Assembly (NCBI GenBank): GCA_037783415.1
Contig: JAZGTN010000044.1
Coordinates: 4,163,501 to 4,227,500, forward strand
DNA length: 64,000 nucleotides
Source of the DNA: Leptasterias polaris
Lineage: Eukaryota; Echinodermata; Asteroidea; Forcipulatida; Asteriidae
Direction: 5' to 3'
Shown here: positions 46,607-57,900 of the stretch, in pieces
Numbering within the stretch: the stretch's first letter is position 1
Layout: each line of letters starts with the position of its first letter
Notes under the pieces: model-generated
What the model was told of the DNA's origin: nothing
Seen by the model: only the letters and a program-made list of their open reading frames with translations
Database searches by the model: none
Program-made: the position numbers and the translations under genes

Positions 46607-49600
46607 GGCAACTCCAATTCAAGCATTACATACGAGTACACAGTAAACGAAGACAGCATGCAAGTGCTGTCCAGCCCAGAGCAGAATGGCGAGACTGTGC
46701 ACCTTGGAAACGTGTCGACAGAACCCGATTCCGAAGAGGCTGCACTCAGCGACGACCTGAAGCCAAACCCAGAACCCAAGCAGGAGCTGGAGGTCACACT
46801 GCCAGTCGTCAATGGAGACCACAACATCACAGAGGGTTTGAGTACGAATTATTCCACTGATGCATCTGATATAAGCATCCCAAGCGGCAGCCTGCATATC
46901 GATATTGATTATGAAATGAGACGGCAGGTCATCCTAGACCTGCCGGATGAGATAGAGAGGGAGGATGAGGTCTTTGAGAGAAGCCCACCTACCTCGACAG
47001 ACCGGGTGAGGAGCGAGAGTGAAAGCTCTGGTTCCTCGTCCGGATCCTTGAGTATTGAGGATGGGGAAGGCTTGGAGTATGAGGATGAGATCCCCACCGA
47101 TGAGGGTTTTGATCTGGAGATCCTTGAAAAGTTAGGGGGACCCCAGTTCAGTGAGTTCGAAGATGACTCGGTGGGGAAGAAGTTTGAGCTTCCAGGGATG
47201 GGAATGAAATTTGAGATCGGGGAGACCAAGGCCAAGCTTGAGATTCTCGGGAGCCTTAAAAGGCAGGTGGGTAGTGATCCGGAAGATGTGTCCCCCACAA
47301 AGAGTGTCGAAGCTGAGATGGGGTCCATGGGAAGTGAGACTAGTGGGGAGCTCTTAGGGTCTATGCAGGCTGCCGCTTCCAATGGGAGCACCTCTAGTGA
47401 TGGTATTAATTTTGCTGGGACAGAACAGACCGACTCTGATATCCGACTAAACACGACCATTGACGAGGTGATGAAAATTGCGGCTGAGTTGGCAAGTCCA
47501 ACTGACGAGCCCACAACTCCGAGTTTTGAGACCCGGAGCCTTGATTCTTTCATGAACGAGGAGGGATCTGAGTTGGGCCACAAAGGGTACGACGAAACCC
47601 CGGAGGACGACCCCCAGTGCCCCAAAGATTACTCCTCGTTCATGAAAGAACGGCAGTTAGTATTTGCCGATAGCAGTGACACAGAGAGTGGAGACAGTAG
47701 CCTAGGCGTGACTTTAGGGAAGACAAATCAAAACTTGACAAGCCTAGAGCTAAACCTTGACGAGACGTCCGCCAACCTGCTGATCCTTGAGCAAAGCCTG
47801 GCAGAGACACAACAGAGCCTGTGCGCCATGGAGAGTGACGTTCTCTCAGATTTTTCCACCGGAAGCCCAGTTTTCAGTCCGGATGGTTATGACAAGCAAA
47901 ATGAGATTGAGCTCACCTTTGAAAATTACCCTCAGCAAGAGGTCCCAGTACCCCAAAACAAAAAATCATTGTCAGATCGGGAAACAGACCATGACCCTCT
48001 CTCAGATGATATCATCAATGCCAATACATCCATCCCGCAGAAAACCTATCTCCAAACTGAAAAGGTCTACCAAAAGGCACCATTCAATGGGGCGGACTTA
48101 GTAAGGGCTTTAACACCAACTGCTCTAGAATCCCACAGAGTAAAGAATCTGAACGACTCTCCCCCTCCACCAACTCCACCTCCAACGCCAAAAGTCTCCG
48201 TAGTTGATCCTCCACCCCACATATCCAAAATCTCCACAGTGGAGCTTCATAAAATAACAAGTTTCGATGACATGTTGCCCCAGTCACCATCTCCCTCATC
48301 AGAACCCTCTAGCCCTAGAAAAGTAAAAAATATAGCCCACATGCTTCCTAAACTTCCACCACCCCCTCCCTTACCATCGTCTCCTCTGCCAGAGTCTCCC
48401 CCATCATCTCCCACTCTATCTCCCTCACCTCTTACGTCACCCACTTCACCCCTTCAGAATCAAGAAATCAGTCATATTTTATACCAGAGGCCTCCCCCTG
48501 TTCTCCCCACATCAAGACCCATTCCTCCGCTCTGTGCACCTAAGCCGGTCCGAAAGTATGTCCCTGTTGAGATGCCTCCCCAGCCCTTACCAACCCGGCT
48601 TGATTCTAAAGATCACACCGTCAAAGATGAGGTTGATATTCCAAGGTCATATGTCACGGGAGTTCAAAGTTCAAGGGCCAATGTGCAATTGAATGTGAAG
48701 AAAACCCAGTACCTGGTTTCCAAGAAGGAAACTGGAGTTCAAATGTCGGGCTATACTGAGATTCAAAGGACAGAGTTCACTCAGGTAAGAAGGGTTCAGG
48801 CATCACAGGTTTCAAGTGTTACAAATGTCAGTCGTCCAGATCCTGACGAAACCCACAAAATCACCTTAGAGTTCATGACAGATAATTCAGAGGTGAGCTC
48901 AATCGAAAGACCCCCTCCTCCTGTGGTTGGTGCGAAATCTTTCCAGATGCACGGTCAGATTTCCCCAACATCTGACAGAGTCACTATCACGCCTCAGAGT
49001 AACGAAATGAAATTGACCCGCCCTGGTACTTTTGTGACCGAGTTGAAGATGATAGTGCGGCCGGGCAACATAGGCGTATCTGATTCGACGTCGCGAAACA
49101 ATGCGCACAAGCAAGAATCAGCTGTAAGCAAGCGAGAAAATGCAATAAGCCACAGCAGCCCTGAAAGCATCAGCAAGCGAGAAAGCATGGAAAGCACTGA
49201 CAGCGCGGACTCTGCCAGGCAAGAATTCATGGATCGTAGCTTGGAGGACCTACTGAACAGCCCTGACATCGTAGGGTACCCGACCCCTGACGATGATGAC
49301 GGGACAGAGAGTCTAGGGGAGAGGTTCCTCCTGGCTGGAGATCTCCACGATTCCGAAACTTCCTCCACCTCCTCTGGCAGCACGGACGACAGTTGCGTCT
49401 ACCATTATGAGGTAGCCGACGCCCAAATGACCAAGATGAAGGGCGAGGCTCCCTTGGCGGTGGTCGATGACGCCGGCTCCTCGAGTGACAGCAGCAGCAG
49501 CAGTAGCTCAGCTGAAGAGAATGGTTTGCTTAATAGGCATGCGATTGGGAACGGGGGTATTCTTTACACCAACACATTAGAAGATAGCTCACGTATATTC

Positions 49601-49678
49601 TCTGACCTTCAGGACATTGCTTCACCCCTGTCGGCCCTTTCGGCAGAGACCGGGGTAAGCTCCGAAGACTTTGATTAA
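46607..49678 (+). CDS. FARP: FARP exon 11: giant acidic, Ser/Pro-rich linker exon
   Basis: The exon starts after TTTTTTATTTCTAG in phase 0 and stays open to TAA at 49676-49678. A consensus donor GGG|GTAAGC lies at 49655, seven codons before the stop. As an internal exon it has 1016 codons (residues 501-1516); as a terminal exon it completes a 1523-residue protein. The content is low-complexity: an acidic block (about 46970-47230), a Leu-rich helical or coiled-coil stretch (about residues 874-912, 47727-47840), a long proline-rich block (about residues 1015-1150) with PPPPTPPPTP and LPKLPPPPPLP, which resemble SH3 or EVH1 ligands, a mixed charged region, and a poly-Ser acidic tail. No enzyme or folded domain is visible. 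Vertebrate FARPs have a much shorter FERM-DH linker, so this exon is a lineage feature or an alternative form. Confidence 0.85.
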   Translation, partial: GNSNSSITYEYTVNEDSMQVLSSPEQNGETVHLGNVSTEPDSEEAALSDDLKPNPEPKQELEVTLPVVNGDHNITEGLSTNYSTDASDISIPSGSLHIDIDYEMRRQVILDLPDEIEREDEVFERSPPTSTDRVRSESESSGSSSGSLSIEDGEGLEYEDEIPTDEGFDLEILEKLGGPQFSEFEDDSVGKKFELPGMGMKFEIGETKAKLEILGSLKRQVGSDPEDVSPTKSVEAEMGSMGSETSGELLGSMQAAASNGSTSSDGINFAGTEQTDSDIRLNTTIDEVMKIAAELASPTDEPTTPSFETRSLDSFMNEEGSELGHKGYDETPEDDPQCPKDYSSFMKERQLVFADSSDTESGDSSLGVTLGKTNQNLTSLELNLDETSANLLILEQSLAETQQSLCAMESDVLSDFSTGSPVFSPDGYDKQNEIELTFENYPQQEVPVPQNKKSLSDRETDHDPLSDDIINANTSIPQKTYLQTEKVYQKAPFNGADLVRALTPTALESHRVKNLNDSPPPPTPPPTPKVSVVDPPPHISKISTVELHKITSFDDMLPQSPSPSSEPSSPRKVKNIAHMLPKLPPPPPLPSSPLPESPPSSPTLSPSPLTSPTSPLQNQEISHILYQRPPPVLPTSRPIPPLCAPKPVRKYVPVEMPPQPLPTRLDSKDHTVKDEVDIPRSYVTGVQSSRANVQLNVKKTQYLVSKKETGVQMSGYTEIQRTEFTQVRRVQASQVSSVTNVSRPDPDETHKITLEFMTDNSEVSSIERPPPPVVGAKSFQMHGQISPTSDRVTITPQSNEMKLTRPGTFVTELKMIVRPGNIGVSDSTSRNNAHKQESAVSKRENAISHSSPESISKRESMESTDSADSARQEFMDRSLEDLLNSPDIVGYPTPDDDDGTESLGERFLLAGDLHDSETSSTSSGSTDDSCVYHYEVADAQMTKMKGEAPLAVVDDAGSSSDSSSSSSSAEENGLLNRHAIGNGGILYTNTLEDSSRIFSDLQDIASPLSALSAETGVSSEDFD

Positions 49679-51534
49679 AACCCTCTGCAAGCTACTCGCA
49701 ATTTTGTTTTTGTTTTTATGCTCACTCCCATCGGTCCTATTAACAGAAACAGGCTTGAGTTTTAAACATTCTTATTAAGTCTTCCGGAGTTACTTTGCTA
49801 GTGTCTTAAGAGTTGTTCTTCTTTTAGTGGTTATGCATTTATCGAAAAATTAATATTTCAGTTCAAGGTATCCGTATCTGCATCTTGTGTGCTCTGTGAA
49901 GTAAAATGAAAAATGGTCTTGCTATGAAGTCAATATCCCTCCTGTACTGTTACATCATTTTCCCCCCTAGATTCATGACAGAACACAACTTAGGTAATGG
50001 TAGGGTCATAGATTGGTTTCTTGTCAGCGTAACGCTGATTTATAGGCAAAATTATCAAGTAAGATACAAAAAATGTCACCTGAATACATTTTCTGCTTGC
50101 TGAGAAAACAGCACAAAACTCTCACCGTATTTTCATTAAGAAACAGGTAACAGTGGGTACCAACCGCATCTCTGGCCTCCGCATTCACAAATGTATACCA
50201 GGGAAATCTGATTCTCCAAAAGTCCCCTCAAGGCAATCTGTGAAGATTTTATTTTTTTTCAACAGACTTTTAGAGATTTCTTATCAACGGTTGGCACTTC
50301 AGGCAAAAAAAAAAAAATGTTCCTGATGCTTATTACTGATACCATCTTAATAACAAAACGCCTTGCGGATGAAAATTAAGTTTTTGTTTTAAAGCTCATT
50401 ACCAAAAGCATGACCCTATCTTTGACACATATTTCATTACAAATATACACAATTACAACACCATGCATCCAATTTTGCCTGACATGTCAGTTTTTAAAAG
50501 ATATTTTAATAATACAAAATTCTGCATAGACAGAGGCACACCGTATGTCAGACAGCAAAACTGTATTAATGAACTACACAACATTTTGTTCATTTATTTT
50601 ATATTTGTTTTTATTTTTAGGCAAATCATATCTATAAAGTTAGGATTACCCAAACATTGTTTTTACACAGTGCTGGTTAAAAATGAGTTCGTACTTAATT
50701 AAACATTCAACCATTTCTGTGAATTTTAAAACATAAACTTTTATGGAATTCCCGTTTTCATTGAGGCAGTATTCTTTCGAATTCTGCTTTTTGCCAGTAA
50801 ATTTCTACTGTAATTGAGGAATTTATGCACACAGTTTTCCAGTCACTCAAGTGTTGGGGAGCATACATGTAGTATACAGTGAACAGTTTCCCTTGTATAG
50901 CAGAGCAGTATACTACTCAAAATGTATCAGTCGATACTACTTAAAAATCATCATTTGCTAGTCAGTACTGGCATTCACCGGCACAAATTCAGTATAAATA
51001 TTTTTGCTATGCAAGATTTCTAGATGAAATCATTCTCTGGTAGACATAAATTTGTATGTTGTGAAATGGGGAAATTGTTTATCAAAAATACTTCCTTTTG
51101 TTCTTATTTATGGCAGCATGCCTTTTTTGAAATACTCCAATTTTTGAGATTTTCTTTCAAAATTTCTTTTTACTTTAAAGCAGAAATCCATTCCAAATTG
51201 TTGTATTCAAATTCTTTCTGAAATATCCCAAAGAATAATATGCAGTCATATTGCATTATATGTTTACAGGTTTTACTATTTTTATTGTCAGTCAGTACTA
51301 ATTATACTTCATCATTATTGAAACAATCATCCAGTAATAGCTACTAATTCATAAATCATCCCTATCCTTGTACATTTTTTTAAATTTTACTTAGTTATTT
51401 TCGTTTACCAGGTATGCTATTTCCTAGAATTTTTCCTGATTTCAGGATTTGTTCAACCCTTTTTGAGAGAAGCAAATCCACAACCAAAGCGAGAAGGAAA
51501 TATTCCACATTCAGCGTTTTCCCGTACAGTGGTC

Positions 51535-51750
51535 TGCTGGCCAAATGCTAGTTAAAACACATTAGAATCAGTCAAAATTCACTCCAAAGTGGTCTGGCTG
51601 TCTAGTTCAGTGCTGAAAAACATCCGTGTTTCATTTGGAATAACAGAGTAGTAAGATAGCTGTCGAACTACACGTACCGGTAGTTAAAGGAGAAGCTAAC
51701 AGTTTCTGCTGCCTAGTCTCTGAAATAGTTCAGATCAAACCCTGCCATTT
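51535..51750 (-). repeat. R4 copy, inverse
   Basis: GTGGTCTGCTGGCCAAATGC, CACTCCAAAGTGGTCTGGCT, CTAGTTCAGTGCTGAAAAAC are R4 blocks in reverse order. Confidence 0.65.
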
Positions 51751-52916
51751 TGTCCAAACCTGTATAGACCTTTCTATTCCAACGTCGCTATGCAAGTTGG
51801 GAAGACTGGAAGGCCAAAAATGCAAACCAAAAAACAGTTTGTACCAATGTTACTCAAACATTCAAAAATAGTGTTGAATTTATTGGAAACAAAGCAACCA
51901 ATCAAGAGAGGTATCGAATTTAATTGAAACTTGCAGAAAATAATAAATTTAATTCAAAAAAAAACTGTTAACAGGATTGACTGTTTTTGCTAACATTCGG
52001 CCGTCCACGCAACCAGCGCGGTTTGTTTATCAACAATGGAAAGGTCTATAGTTTTATATTTCTGGTGATGAACAGAGTCTATATATATCTAGAGAGAAAT
52101 GACAAACCCAGGCCGTTTACGCAAAACATAATCTTCCCCTTTCCTTTTAGTGTACACCCTAAAATAAATAAGTTTCTCTTTTCATTTTAATAAGTACGCA
52201 TATAAAAAACCATAACTTACATATTATCTTATAAATTTTTGTGATTCTAACCCACCAAAAGTCTTGTTTCGTTTCATTCAACATTCTTATATCCGTAAAT
52301 ATCCTTTCCTGTTAAGATAGACACAGCATTATGTTGAACTCTTTTTTCAGCTCAAGGAAATTGTGCGAGTCTGAAAAGGTCGTACTCCAAAATTATTGCC
52401 GTAACCTGTTCTGAATGTTATTATAGATCAATAAAAAAACTTTCAATACATTTAATTTCCTAGGTTTGTGTAATGTGACAGTAAATATTTAGGACTTTTT
52501 TGAAATGCTGCTCGATCCAAGACTCTCCGCTGGAATTTTGGAATAGTTTAAAAGTGGTTAAGATTGATAATTAATGCATGGAGGAATGTTTTGGATTGTT
52601 TTTTGTATTCAGAGGTTGGACTCTTGTGCTACGTAATTCGCATGACGGTGAAGTTGATTGAAGTCAAAGTATGCCCGGTAGTTTCTAGTCTTCATTTCAT
52701 TGTGGTATTATTTTTTTTACAATTCAGTCGAGGTTTCTTGATCACCATATCCGAGGCTTTTGGTAATACTCTAGTTCATTCAAGATCCCGTAGCTAATTT
52801 TGCGCGGTTTTAACAGATTCTGCATTGCCTAAAACCAACTATGCTTTGTGAAGTGCTCTAGGCGTGCCAATTTTCTCTAAGTTAAAACTTTGAGTGTTGA
52901 ATTCTTACCTTGAGCT

Positions 52917-53000
52917 GGGCCCAATCCCATAGAGCTGTTTACCGGTAAGCACATTTGTTGTGCTTACTATAGCAGGAATGTATTCCCAAGCAAAAGAGTA
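52917..53000 (+). repeat. R5 half-copy
   Basis: GGGCCCAATCCCATAGAGCT then ACCGGTAAGCACATTTG and TGTGCTTACTATAGCAGG resemble one R5 arm; the other arm is missing. Confidence 0.5.
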
Positions 53001-53310
53001 TTTCATAAAAATGCAACAATTCCAAAATAATGAGACTTTTAAAAGCATTCTTAAATCAAATAAAGACTTAATTTTTGTTAATAAAAAAAAAAAAATATTA
53101 TTGCTTTACCCCTATGCACTCGGACTGCACTCCTGCAAGCTGGAAAATGCACTCATATTTGCAAATATAAGCATTATATATAAATGTTGCATATGTAAAT
53201 CTTCAGCGATGAAACGGCTTCCTAATGCTTCATGCATTAAAACAAAACTACTCGCAATGCACCCTTTATTTTCAATCTTCTTTATTTGATCCAACACTGT
53301 TTTTGACACT

Positions 53311-53408
53311 GTTGGAGAATTCAACTGTTGGAGAATTCAACTGTTGGAGAATTCAACTGTTGGAGAATTCAACTGTTGGAGAATTCAACTGTTGGAGAAT
53401 TCAACTGT
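53311..53408 (+). repeat. Minisatellite, 16-bp unit, 6 copies
   Basis: Units GTTGGAGAATTCAACT at 53311, 53327, 53343, 53359, 53375 and 53391 are identical. Each unit is partly palindromic (GTTG..GAATTC..CAAC), so the array can form repeated small hairpins. Confidence 0.95.
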
Positions 53409-53749
53409 CTTGATAAAATCGACATTGTCAAGCAGTGCTTGCTTGTACAACTTAAGCAGTTTCACCGCTTTGTGAAAGTCACTCTTTGGCGTGGTTATTT
53501 CGACGTGCATTGTGTGGGACTGGATTTGATCCTTGTTGTAGAATCAGAAGTATGCTGTAGTTGTCTCGTCTTCCTGCATAGTACAGTAATCGTATTTTGT
53601 TGCTTTGTATGTAAGCACACTGCCTGGCCTTGGCTTTCCTATCTATGCTTCATTCTTGTATTCAATTGATTTAACTTCGTATTGGGATACAAAACAACCA
53701 TTTCAATATTGCTCTTTGCTGACTTGAGTTAACAGGGTTTGGGGGGAAC

Positions 53750-53936
53750 AATTACATAGAACTGTGAAAGCACAAGAAGCAGCTAAGCACAACAAAATTA
53801 TGCTTACCAGAATAAGGGCGCCAGCCAAACTACCATGTCACAAGTACAATTTGTGACTGGTATCCTGCTCATCTCTGCTAAGCAGAAAATTATTAAGCAA
53901 TGTTCTCTGCTGAAGCAGCTTTGTTAATTGGGCCCT
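53750..53936 (-). repeat. R5-type MITE copy
   Basis: The interior CATGTCACAAGTACAATTTG and GACTGGTATCCTGC, with the right end GCTTTGTTAATTGGGCCC, match the 12115 copy. Confidence 0.65.
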
Positions 53937-54449
53937 GGTCACATGACTTTCCATGGGTAGCCAAAGTTACATCACTGGGCAAACTTGTATCGTGGTAGAA
54001 TGGTTCAGACCTCATTGGCGAGTGTTCAATGTCCGTCTTCAAGAATCGATTTGATTGTTGGTCTTCCAGTAAATCTAGTTCGCCACCATTGAATTGAAAC
54101 AGTTAAAAACCCACCCCTGTGTTGAAAAGGATGTAGGTTCGAGTTCCACTGAGTCCCCAATAGACCTTTATCGTGCAATGGTTATCTGTGTCAGGTACCT
54201 TGCTTACAACATTGACAGAGGCAGCTCTAATTATCATACCATGAAAGGGACCAGAGTGTCTTTTCCTTCTAGCCTCGGTTTGGTTACATTGGGTCAAATA
54301 CATGTAGAAGCAAAACAAGACGGCCCCACCATGATAAATGTCAATCGATTATGAGTTTGAAATTCCAGAGTAATATTCAAATGGTTGTTTGGTTCTTGCT
54401 TGTGTAGTAGAGGTTGTATGCTGTAGGACACACAACACAGTTTTAAGGG

Positions 54450-54690
54450 TGACACCCCTATCTTCCGACACCCCTATCTTCCGACACCCCTGTCTTCCGA
54501 TACCCCTATGTTCCGACACCCCTATGTTCCGACACCCCTATGTTCCGACACCCCTATGTTCCGACACCCCTATGTTCCGACACCCCTATGTTCCGACACC
54601 CCTATGTTCCGACACCCCTATGTTCCGACACCCCTTTGTTCCGACACCCCTATGTTCCGACACCCCTATGTTCCGATACCCCCTTGTGAC
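54450..54690 (+). repeat. Minisatellite, 16-bp unit, about 14 copies, with inverted outlier
   Basis: Units of TTCCGACACCCCTATG with a few variants (TATC, TGTC, TTTG). At 54735-54780, beyond a spacer rich in GGATTAGG, lies the inverse unit GGGGTGTCGGAACATAGG, able to pair with any unit of the array. Confidence 0.95.
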
Positions 54691-54794
54691 CTACATGCTG
54701 GGGTTAAGGTCAGGATTAGGATTAGGAACATATATTTGTAGGGGTGTTGGGGAAAAATAGGGGTGTCGGAACATAGGTGTGTAGCTGTGTAAAG

Positions 54795-54975
54795 TTCAGG
54801 CATGATATTCTTCCGACTTTAGTCTGATTTCCGATTTATTTGCCCTTGGAAAAATCAGAAAAATGGTGATTAATTAGCCTGAAAAATATATTAAACCATA
54901 CACCATATAAACAAGTAGGTCAGCCCTTGTGCTCAAACATTATTTTCCTACTTGTTTTCAAGCACCAAATATCAT
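54795..54975 (+). repeat. R6 repeat copy
   Basis: CATGATATTCTTCCGAC, AGTCTGATTTCCGATTTATT, AGCCTGAAAAATATATTAAA, CCTACTTGTTTTCAAGCACC: same order as at 46335 and 63650. Confidence 0.65.
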
Positions 54976-57900
54976 GTCTGAAAGTTGTATGATTTGGGGG
55001 GTTTCTGTCATTTTGTAAAGTAAACATTTTAGGTGTTGATCAGCTCCAAACTTACCCTTACTGCTCGGTTGGCTCACCCACCTACATAACTCCAACACAG
55101 CGCTTATAAACCTATCACTACACCCTTTTGTTAATTTGACCTTTCCTGACCCAAGCCTCACACCACCAAACTCTTACCCCTTTTATAACCCTTGAAACAC
55201 CACCCCCACACCCCCATATAACTGCACCACCAGTGTTCTTTAGTATTAACGACTTAAAATGGTTATTGGTTTTTTTCATTTTCTGCTTCATACTGGTTCT
55301 CGTGGCATGCCTATTAAGCACCATTCATCAGTTGTGTGTCTGTACTGTCATACAGAGTATATATATGCAGTATCTCATTATGTTATGCAAATATATGCAG
55401 CAATTTTTTAATATTGATTTCTTGTAAATTCATTTTGTTGACATGTTCAACCAATGCATTTGATTATGTAAAGCACTTACTGACAAGAAAACATTTAAAA
55501 ATTGTATGTAAAAAAAAAACCAAAAACAAGTATTGTTGTTCTGAATAATGAACTTAAAGATATTTTTGGACAATAACTGTTGAAGATTTGATTGTGAACG
55601 TCAGTTAGAACTGCGGGGAGCATACTGCATGTGTACACTCTTGCTTTGAGCTGCAACTGTGGTCCGTCTGCCGAGATAAGCCTTTAATATCTGTCAAGTT
55701 TAACCTAAAGAGATGGTTTTTAATAAACCATCCGTTTTATAATGTAGAAAGAGCAATGTTAAATTGTGCAGTCTACTAGGAACCTGTCTGAAGACTAACC
55801 CTGTAAAAAGTAATACTGACTGGATAGGGGTTCAGCCCGATGCCCTTTCAGTGGTTTAGACGCCATGTTGCCACTCCCATCCAAAAGTATTCAAAATGGA
55901 ACACTCATGAAAATATGTGTGTAATGGAGAAAGCTGTTTCTGTGTTAGTATTGCAGTATCTGGTTTGTTTGGAGTGGCAACCCAGTGGCATTGTAGCAAC
56001 CTATTTTAATCAGTGCAATGCCTGGCTTTGGGGGGAGTGGCAACATGTCACCAAGTGGCTTTCACAAAAAGGCACAATCGTATGTCCAGTCAGTATAATA
56101 GAGATCAATGGTTTTAACCAGTGTTGGACTCGCCCTCTTTGGTGTGGAATTTTTTATTTTTTTATATATTTCAATTCAAGGGAATCAAAATCAATAGTTT
56201 CAAAAATTTATAATTTTAAAGGTGGAGGAAGAATTGGGGAATATGACAAACATTGAGACGTGTAATTTACCCTAATATTAAATTAATAATTATAAAGACT
56301 TGCCTTAGTATTATATTGGTTAAAATATTGATATCTCTGTACTCTGCAAGTTTTAGTGAAACCTGAATTCTGGTTGTCAAAATTTCATAACGGTAATTTT
56401 ATACACAGATAACAAAGTCATTCATAATTGAAGAGCAAGTTTGCAATAAGAATTTATAATAAATGTTTAGAAGATTGAGCTTGGCTCAACATTTTTTATT
56501 TGTTTCAGTTTGCGATAAGATCACAAACCTTTTTGCCTTGTATCAATATTGCCTTGAAGTGTAAGCAAATAAGTAAACAATGTTTGGTTTGTTGGACGTA
56601 CTTTGAAAAAAGATAAATCACCCATAGAGTATCGGTTTTGATTTATCATGCTTAAAACTTCTCTACCCAGATCTCTTTATGTAAAAAATCAAACCAAGAT
56701 TAATTTCACAGTGTATGCTAACATCATCCGCTAACTCATCCTAACCAGTCTAGACCGGTGAAAACCAGTTCCATGCTGACAATGAAAGCATGTGATTGGT
56801 CCACTGGAAAAAGGTTTCATCTAGCAACCAATAGGAATCCTGGTATGGAATATTTATTTTGTTTAATCACTGCTACTCTGTAGAGTAAAACTTAAAACAA
56901 AAGCAAGTTAAAATGGCCGAAGTTATCGTTTACTCTCGTTCGCCCTTGAAATTTACATCACTTTAAAAAAGGAATTGAATTAATGGTAGAGATACATGTA
57001 CAGTATATATATTATAATTTACAACTCACGCGAGCTAGTGCCAATTTAGGAAAATAAGAGTTTTAGGAATTTAGTTGCAATTTGATGCAAAGTGATGCAA
57101 ATTTATTGTTGCAGTTGCTTTTAGGGAAAAGGAGTTGTGTGGCTGCTTAGCTTTCACTCTTGCTTTAATTAGAATATAGGTGTTCTTAAGCTTTTTCGTA
57201 GTTTAGACAGCACTAGTTTGAGTATGTTTAGGGGATGCTTAAAAAACTTTCAATTCTTTCTGGGAAAACGGTTGGTCTGTTAAAAGTTTTTTTTTTTCTA
57301 ACCACCAATCTTTGTTACTATTTTTTTATATAATAAAAGTGTGCTAGTGAAGACAATCAAACAAATTTGGCATTCATCAAGAATTTAATGTAACTGCAAG
57401 GAAATGTCGGCACCAAAGTTTGTTGTTTCATCTAGTTTGACATTTTGGTACTAGAAAAACCAAATATCTTCTCACCGCAATTTTCAAACCAAATTTTTGA
57501 ATGGCTCCCTCCTTTCTGAAGGATTAAAAAACTGTTTAGCGTTTTCACGGTTTTTTAATTTTTTACTTAGTCATTTATGTGGAGATAAGAAGATATGAAA
57601 TTTAAAACATTTACACATTTTTAAATATTTTTGTTATGAAGTTGTTTTCGGTGCTTAATTATTTCAGCTATAAATGTAGATTTTATTTGTTTAAAAATTT
57701 AGCTGGAGCTTTTAAAAATATTTTGTCCCCTTTTTCCCCCTAATGTTCCTTTACTTCTTGATGCATTTCCAGACTTATTTTGATTATCTTCCAATTTTAT
57801 CAAGTTTAATTTCATATGGTGCCGTTTTTGTCAAATTTTTAAGTCTATTTTTTGAATTTTGTATAATAGTTTGGATTGTCTTCTCGAGTATTACATTAAC

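Noticed and set aside
46909..47625. 238-aa open frame on the minus strand
   Set aside because: It lies wholly opposite the giant FARP exon, is Ser-rich as the complement of an acidic coding strand would be, and has no motif. A shadow frame.
49551..49560. Phase-1 donor GGGG|GTATTC near the end of the giant exon
   Set aside because: The phase is right but GTATTC is a poor donor and it would cut off sequence that looks like continuing coding; the donors at 47151 and 47334 are better.
49970..49993. Candidate missing exon after CCCCCCTAG at 49970
   Set aside because: It would be 23 nt (phase 0 in, phase 2 out), which does not supply the phase 1 needed by exon 12.
54389..54760. 123-aa open frame with repeated FRHPYVPTPLCSDTP-type units
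   Set aside because: A translation of the 16-bp minisatellite, whose length lets all frames stay open; no sign of selection on protein.
55840..56256. 138-aa plus-strand open frame
   Set aside because: Trp-rich oddity, but it ends in AT-rich noise, contains no motif, and has no acceptor/donor pair fitting the FARP phase need.
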